NCBI GenBank assembly: GCA_963757265.1
Contig: CAVWRA010000006.1
Coordinates: 186,001-250,000 of the forward strand
Direction: 5' to 3'
Source: CAIVVT01 sp963757265
GTDB taxonomy: Bacteria > Acidobacteriota > Terriglobia > Bryobacterales > Bryobacteraceae
DNA length: 64,000 bases
Shown here: piece after piece, positions 60,237-64,000 of the stretch
Numbering within the stretch: the first letter of the stretch is position 1
Layout of the letters: every line of letters begins with the position of its first letter
Made by a program: the position numbers and the translations under genes
Notes under the pieces: model-generated
The model's input: the letters and a program-made list of their open reading frames with translations, nothing else
What the model was told of the DNA's origin: nothing
Database searches by the model: none

Positions 60237-61363
60237 TCGATCTCCAGCCGCGGATCGAGGACTCCGGGCTGCTCCCGGTGCTCGATAAGATTCAGGCCGG
60301 GGAGCGTCTCGGGCTTAACGAGGGCCTGTCGCTATACCGCTCCGCCGACCTGCTCTCCATCGGCTACATGGCCAACCTCGTGCGCGAGCGGCTCCACGGC
60401 AACGTCACGTATTTCAACGTCAATCGCCACATTAACCCGACCGACGTCTGCGTCGCCTCCTGCAAGCTGTGCGCCTTCGGCAAACGCGCCAAGGATCCCA
60501 CCGCCTACACGATGTCACTCGAGGAGGTGTGGCATCGCGCCGGCCTGGGCTACGCCGAAGCAGCCACCGAATTCCACATCGTCGGCGGACTGCACCCCGA
60601 GTTGACCGTGGACTGGTATTGTGACCTTCTTCGCGGCCTCAAGCAGCGCTTTCCGAAAGTGCATCTGAAGGCCTTCACCATGGTCGAGATCGCCTACTTC
60701 GCCAAGCGCTTTAAGATGCCGGTCGAGGAAGTGCTGCGGAGGTTCAAGGACGCGGGCATGGACTCCATGCCCGGCGGCGGCGCCGAAATCTTCTCCGAGC
60801 GCGTCCGGCGCATCATCTGCGACCACAAAATCGACGGCAACGAGTGGCTCGAGGTCGCGCGACTGGCACACAAGATGGGGCTGAAGACTAACTGCACGAT
60901 GCTGTACGGCCACATCGAGAACGAAGAGGACCGCGTCAACCACCTGATCCGCCTGCGCCAGGTGCAGGACGAAACCGGCGGTTTCGTCACCTATATCCCG
61001 CTGGCCTTCCACCCCGACAACACGCCTCTCGAGCACGTCCCCCGCACCACCGGCTTTCTCGATCTGAAGAACATCGCGATCGCGCGGCTGATGCTCGACA
61101 ACATCCCGCATGTCAAGGCCTACTGGGTGATGATGACGCCCAAGATCGCGCAGATCGCGCAGCGCTTCGGCGCGGACGATATCGACGGCACTGTGGTCGA
61201 GGAACGCATCTACCACGACGCCGGCGCCGAGACCTCACAGGGGCTGCGCCGCAATGAGCTGCTGCGCCTGATCCGCGAAGCCGGGCGCGAACCGGTGGAG
61301 CGCGATACAGCCTACCGCAGGGTCGAGCGCAACGACGAAACGACCTTCGCGATCCTGGCGTAG
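60233..61363 (+). CDS. mqnE: Aminofutalosine synthase MqnE
   Basis: A 376-residue radical SAM enzyme. The cluster motif CVASCKLC has the CxxxCxxC spacing, followed by AFGKRAKDPTAYTMSLEE. GGLHPELTVDWYCDLLR and the LAHKMGLKTNCTMLYGHIEN block are typical of MqnE. It forms aminofutalosine from a 3-carboxyvinyl-benzoate derivative and SAM. The start has GGAGGGG upstream. Confidence 0.93.
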   Translation: MIDLQPRIEDSGLLPVLDKIQAGERLGLNEGLSLYRSADLLSIGYMANLVRERLHGNVTYFNVNRHINPTDVCVASCKLCAFGKRAKDPTAYTMSLEEVWHRAGLGYAEAATEFHIVGGLHPELTVDWYCDLLRGLKQRFPKVHLKAFTMVEIAYFAKRFKMPVEEVLRRFKDAGMDSMPGGGAEIFSERVRRIICDHKIDGNEWLEVARLAHKMGLKTNCTMLYGHIENEEDRVNHLIRLRQVQDETGGFVTYIPLAFHPDNTPLEHVPRTTGFLDLKNIAIARLMLDNIPHVKAYWVMMTPKIAQIAQRFGADDIDGTVVEERIYHDAGAETSQGLRRNELLRLIREAGREPVERDTAYRRVERNDETTFAILA

Positions 61364-61895
61364 CCTGCCCTCGCCGCGTGCGTGCGCGGAGGGCGCGCGG
61401 GAAATGTTCCGAACAAAGCCGAATTCGACACTAGTGTCGAAAAGTGTCGCGTTTTCAGGTGTTATCAGAAGCCCTCATTCCCCGGCACTATGATAGACCG
61501 CGAGGTCAGCGATTCCGTCTGCTTACTTCAGTAAGAACCTGTAAAATCAATTAGATACAAGAATAGAAGAGATTGTGACCGGAGCGCATAGGCAGGGGCG
61601 CGGGCGGCCGGGAGGCGGGCGACACGCGACAGGGGTAGTGTCGTGTCGAAATGTCGGGTTTTGGGGCTTTCAGCCTTCGGCTGTCAGCTGTCAGCTATCA
61701 GCTATCAGCTGTCAGTTGTCGGATTTGGGGGGACGGAGGGGGGGATTCCAGGGGAGGGCGCCGGGGAGGCGCGCCGGGAGGAGGTGTCGTGTCGAAATGT
61801 CGAGTTTGGGGCAGCCCTACGGTTGGAGCCGGCTTTGCGGCGGCGGCTACGAGTTCCTCGCCGGAGTAGGATATGACGTTGAGCGGAGGAGCGTC
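61364..61895. repeat. Repeat-rich intergenic region
   Basis: About 530 bp with no convincing gene. It contains an 18-bp perfect palindrome TTCGACACTAGTGTCGAA (61424-61441), a heptamer tandem repeat T(G/A)TCAGC with five copies (61682-61716), and two copies of GTGTCGTGTCGAAATGTCG (61638 and 61784). The last 30 bp hold the ribosome-binding site of the next gene. Confidence 0.75.
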
Positions 61896-62369
61896 ATGGA
61901 AATCTTCGTCGGGATTCTGATTCTGGTTCTGGCGATTTTGGCGGGATTGGTCAATGCCAGCATAAAGAAGCCGAAGCGCTCTCGGAAGGTCCCAAACGAC
62001 CGCACCCCCGATGCGCTCGTTGGCCCTGGGCCTGGAGTGCGGGTCACGGCAGCCTTGACCGCAACTGAGGCGAGCGCGCTGCAACGGCGCCGCGAGCCGG
62101 CGTCGGGTCGCCCGACGCAAGGGGCGATGCCCGAGGTAGGGGAAGCGCCAGCGGTGCCTCCCAGAATGCCGCTGGCTGTCGTGGGACGGCTAAAGCACAA
62201 GAGAATCTATACGACTATTAGGTCAGAGGAGGGTGGCACTACCTGGTATCACTCCACAACTTGCTCGGTCTGTCTGGACCGTAACCAATCTGTGTTTTCG
62301 GAGGCCGTAGACGCTACGGGGAATGAGAATCCGCTGCTGCCTTCCCTGCCTGTTGAAGTACGGTGGTAG
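61896..62369 (+). CDS. Small membrane-anchored hypothetical protein
   Basis: A 157-residue protein with GCGGAGGAG before the ATG. One N-terminal helix (MEIFVGILILVLAILAGLVNA) is followed by a basic, disordered-looking stretch and a C-terminal part with a CSVC pair (WYHSTTCSVCLDRN). No family is recognised. It may bind metal through the cysteines. Confidence 0.6.
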   Translation: MEIFVGILILVLAILAGLVNASIKKPKRSRKVPNDRTPDALVGPGPGVRVTAALTATEASALQRRREPASGRPTQGAMPEVGEAPAVPPRMPLAVVGRLKHKRIYTTIRSEEGGTTWYHSTTCSVCLDRNQSVFSEAVDATGNENPLLPSLPVEVRW

Positions 62370-62658
62370 GCAGGAGCTGGAGGCAGCTGCGAGGCGATCT
62401 AAGTATGCGCAGAGAATCGTAAAGTGTATGGCGGCGCTCGATCAGCTCTGCGAGGAGTTTCCGGACCCCGACCGACGGCCGTACGGCGGGCCAACGCTTC
62501 TGGATGCGATTGCTAACCCGATGGCCGGGCGGCAGAAGGCCACTGACAGGATCATTTACAAAATCAAGAAGCGAAGGTGGACCGAATACGACCTTGCCAG
62601 AATCGAGGGAAGGCCTGAGCCGAGTGGCAACGCAGAGGCGGACTCCCCGATGTGCTAG
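62323..62658 (+). CDS. Possible small protein overlapping the previous gene
   Basis: A 111-residue ORF overlapping the previous gene by 47 bp in another frame. It starts MRIRCCLPCLLKYGGRQ, and has a helical middle (AQRIVKCMAALDQLCEEF) and a basic end (KIKKRRWTEYDLARIEG). An inner start at 62353 (TTG) is possible. No family is recognised. Confidence 0.4.
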   Translation: MRIRCCLPCLLKYGGRQELEAAARRSKYAQRIVKCMAALDQLCEEFPDPDRRPYGGPTLLDAIANPMAGRQKATDRIIYKIKKRRWTEYDLARIEGRPEPSGNAEADSPMC

Positions 62659-62884
62659 CACTATTACTTGGCGGCCTGAAATGCCTGCCGACGGCGGCCT
62701 CAATCACGGATTCTCGATTGGAAATGAAAAGGGGCGTCCTGATGCGTTCCAGTGGGGGGTGCGACCGGTTCTGCGACGGCGGCTTCCTGGAATCAGCGAT
62801 TGCGCGTGAGTCTGTCGGAGATAGATTCTGGCGCGCATTGAAAACCTGGTGCTGGGCGGGTGCGGAATTCATCCAATCGGAGTG

Positions 62885-64000
62885 ATGAAGAGATTCCGGA
62901 CCTGTTCTCTGGATCAGCCGTTCTTGCTGCCGCCGGCGCTGCAGGACTGGTTGCCCGAGGGGCATCTGGCGCGGTTCATCGCGGATGTGGCGGACACGCT
63001 GGATCTCAGCGAGATCTACTCCGTCTACGAGCGCAACGACGGGCGCGGGCTGGCGGCCTATCATCCGCTGATGCTGACGCGCTTGCTGCTGTACGCCTAT
63101 GCCACGGGCCGGCCGAGTTCGCGGCGCATCGAGCGGGCGACCTACGATGATCTGGCCTTCCGTTATCTGGCCGCCGACCAGCACCCCGATCACGACACCA
63201 TCGCGGCCTTCCGGCAGCAGCATCTGGAGGCGCTGGCGAAGCTCTTTGCGCAGGCTTTGCGGCTGTGCCAGCGGGCGGGGCTGGTGAAGCTGGGCACGGT
63301 GGTGATCGACGGCACGAAGGTGCAGGCCAATGCCAGCCCGGCGCGTTCGCTGAGATATCGGGATCTGGATCAGCAGGAGCAGCGGTTGCGGGTGCTGGTG
63401 GATCGGCTGCTGGCCGAAGCCGCGCGCGTTGACGCCGCGGAGGACGTGCGCTTTGGCCAGGCACGACGGGGCGACGAATTGCCGCCCGAGTTGGCGGACG
63501 CGCAACAGCGGTTGGAAAAGTTGCGCCAGGCCAAACGCGAGCTGGAGCAGGAGGCGCAGCAGAAGCTGGCACAAGCCGAGCGGCAGCATCCAAAGCGCAA
63601 GAGTGGACGCCGGCGCAAGGACCATGAGCCGCCGCCAGAGAGCCTGGCGCAGCGCGAAAAGACCAAAGCGCGCCTGACCCGCGCGCGGCGGGAAGCGGAA
63701 ATGCCGACGCGCCACTACAATTTCACGGACCCGGATTCGCGCATGGTGTACGACAACGGAATCAAGACCGTGGTGCAGGGCTACAACGCGCAATTGGCGG
63801 TGGATGGACACGCGCAAATCGTAGTGGCGGCCGAGATCACGCAGCAGGTCAACGACCGGCAGCAGCTGCTGCCCATGGCGGCGGCGGCCAGCGCCGCACT
63901 GGGCCAGGCGCCGCAAGTCCTGCTGGCCGACGCGGGCTATTGGGACACCGAGAGTCTGCTCGATCCCGCGCTGACGCCGATGACCGTGCTGGTTTCACCC
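62885..64000 (+). CDS. IS1182-family transposase (3' partial)
   Basis: The frame is open to the window end, giving 372 residues. The N-terminal domain (SLDQPFLLPPALQDWLPEGHLARFIADV, then AYHPLMLTRLLLYAYATGRPSSRRIERATYDDLAFRYL) is typical, followed by the first catalytic aspartate in VVIDGTKVQANASP, a charged coiled coil, and the second in LLADAGYWDTESLL. It has no frameshift in the visible part. The left end of the element was not found. Confidence 0.9.
   Translation, partial: MKRFRTCSLDQPFLLPPALQDWLPEGHLARFIADVADTLDLSEIYSVYERNDGRGLAAYHPLMLTRLLLYAYATGRPSSRRIERATYDDLAFRYLAADQHPDHDTIAAFRQQHLEALAKLFAQALRLCQRAGLVKLGTVVIDGTKVQANASPARSLRYRDLDQQEQRLRVLVDRLLAEAARVDAAEDVRFGQARRGDELPPELADAQQRLEKLRQAKRELEQEAQQKLAQAERQHPKRKSGRRRKDHEPPPESLAQREKTKARLTRARREAEMPTRHYNFTDPDSRMVYDNGIKTVVQGYNAQLAVDGHAQIVVAAEITQQVNDRQQLLPMAAAASAALGQAPQVLLADAGYWDTESLLDPALTPMTVLVSP

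Noticed and set aside
61682..61716. CRISPR-like repeats in the heptamer tract
   Set aside because: The unit is 7 bp with no spacers, so it is a simple tandem repeat.

Overview
The window is one contiguous piece of a GC-rich bacterial chromosome. The 16S rRNA read on the minus strand (27311-28806), the dense secreted-glycosidase content, and the menaquinone gene pair of the futalosine route all point to an Acidobacteriota member, probably of the Bryobacter/Solibacter group. This placement is inferred from sequence recognition, not from a database search.

Layout. 1-5069 (+): a run of housekeeping genes with very short gaps or overlaps: POT-type peptide transporter (5' end cut off), xseB, a polyprenyl diphosphate synthase, tlyA, nadK and a dicarboxylate/amino-acid symporter. 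5183-8704 (-): the cdaA-ybbR(cdaR)-glmM operon, linking c-di-AMP synthesis to cell-wall precursor supply, with a DUF1080 secreted protein as fourth gene. 8849-14071: a YIP1-type membrane protein, a thioredoxin-like protein, pgk, a BadF-type sugar kinase, and an rrf2-cysK pair that resembles a CymR-CysK regulatory couple. 14397-20979: secreted and unknown proteins, a winged-helix/TolB-like/TPR regulator, a hydroxypyruvate-isomerase-like protein, and a 799-residue protein I cannot assign. 21099-23565: ruvB, ruvA and rsmE.

23573-29250 holds a complete rRNA operon on the minus strand (16S, tRNA-Ala, tRNA-Ile, 23S, 5S) with a very long 23S processing stem, boxA-like leaders and a shared terminator with rsmE. 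29305-31818 has an exopolysaccharide-type sugar transferase, pyrE and a small membrane protein.

31819-34577 is a small accessory island of visibly lower GC. It contains a 30-bp perfect palindrome, a tightly coupled pair consisting of a 47-residue protein and a 293-residue protein of unknown function, and an intact IS5-family insertion sequence with CTAG target duplication and a probable -1 frameshift. 34578-50736 is a secreted-protein and carbohydrate region: a 1737-residue SBBP-repeat protein with seven tandem ~458-bp modules, an Asp-box repeat protein, a divergent pair of agarase-like (GH50) and GH42-like glycosidases only 38 bp apart, a sugar-phosphate mutase-type HAD enzyme and an orphan sugar-binding lipoprotein.

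50918-61363 contains a MobA/MocA-like nucleotidyltransferase coupled to an AsmA-like protein, a coiled-coil protein overlapping a Slt-type lytic transglycosylase, an orphan larB, a DUF192 lipoprotein, and the menaquinone pair mqnP-mqnE. The last 2.6 kb is again accessory: short tandem and dispersed repeats, small unknown ORFs and an IS1182-family transposase running off the window end.

The best candidate for an undescribed system is the 32040-33067 gene pair; its function is unknown and the case rests on context and coupling only.
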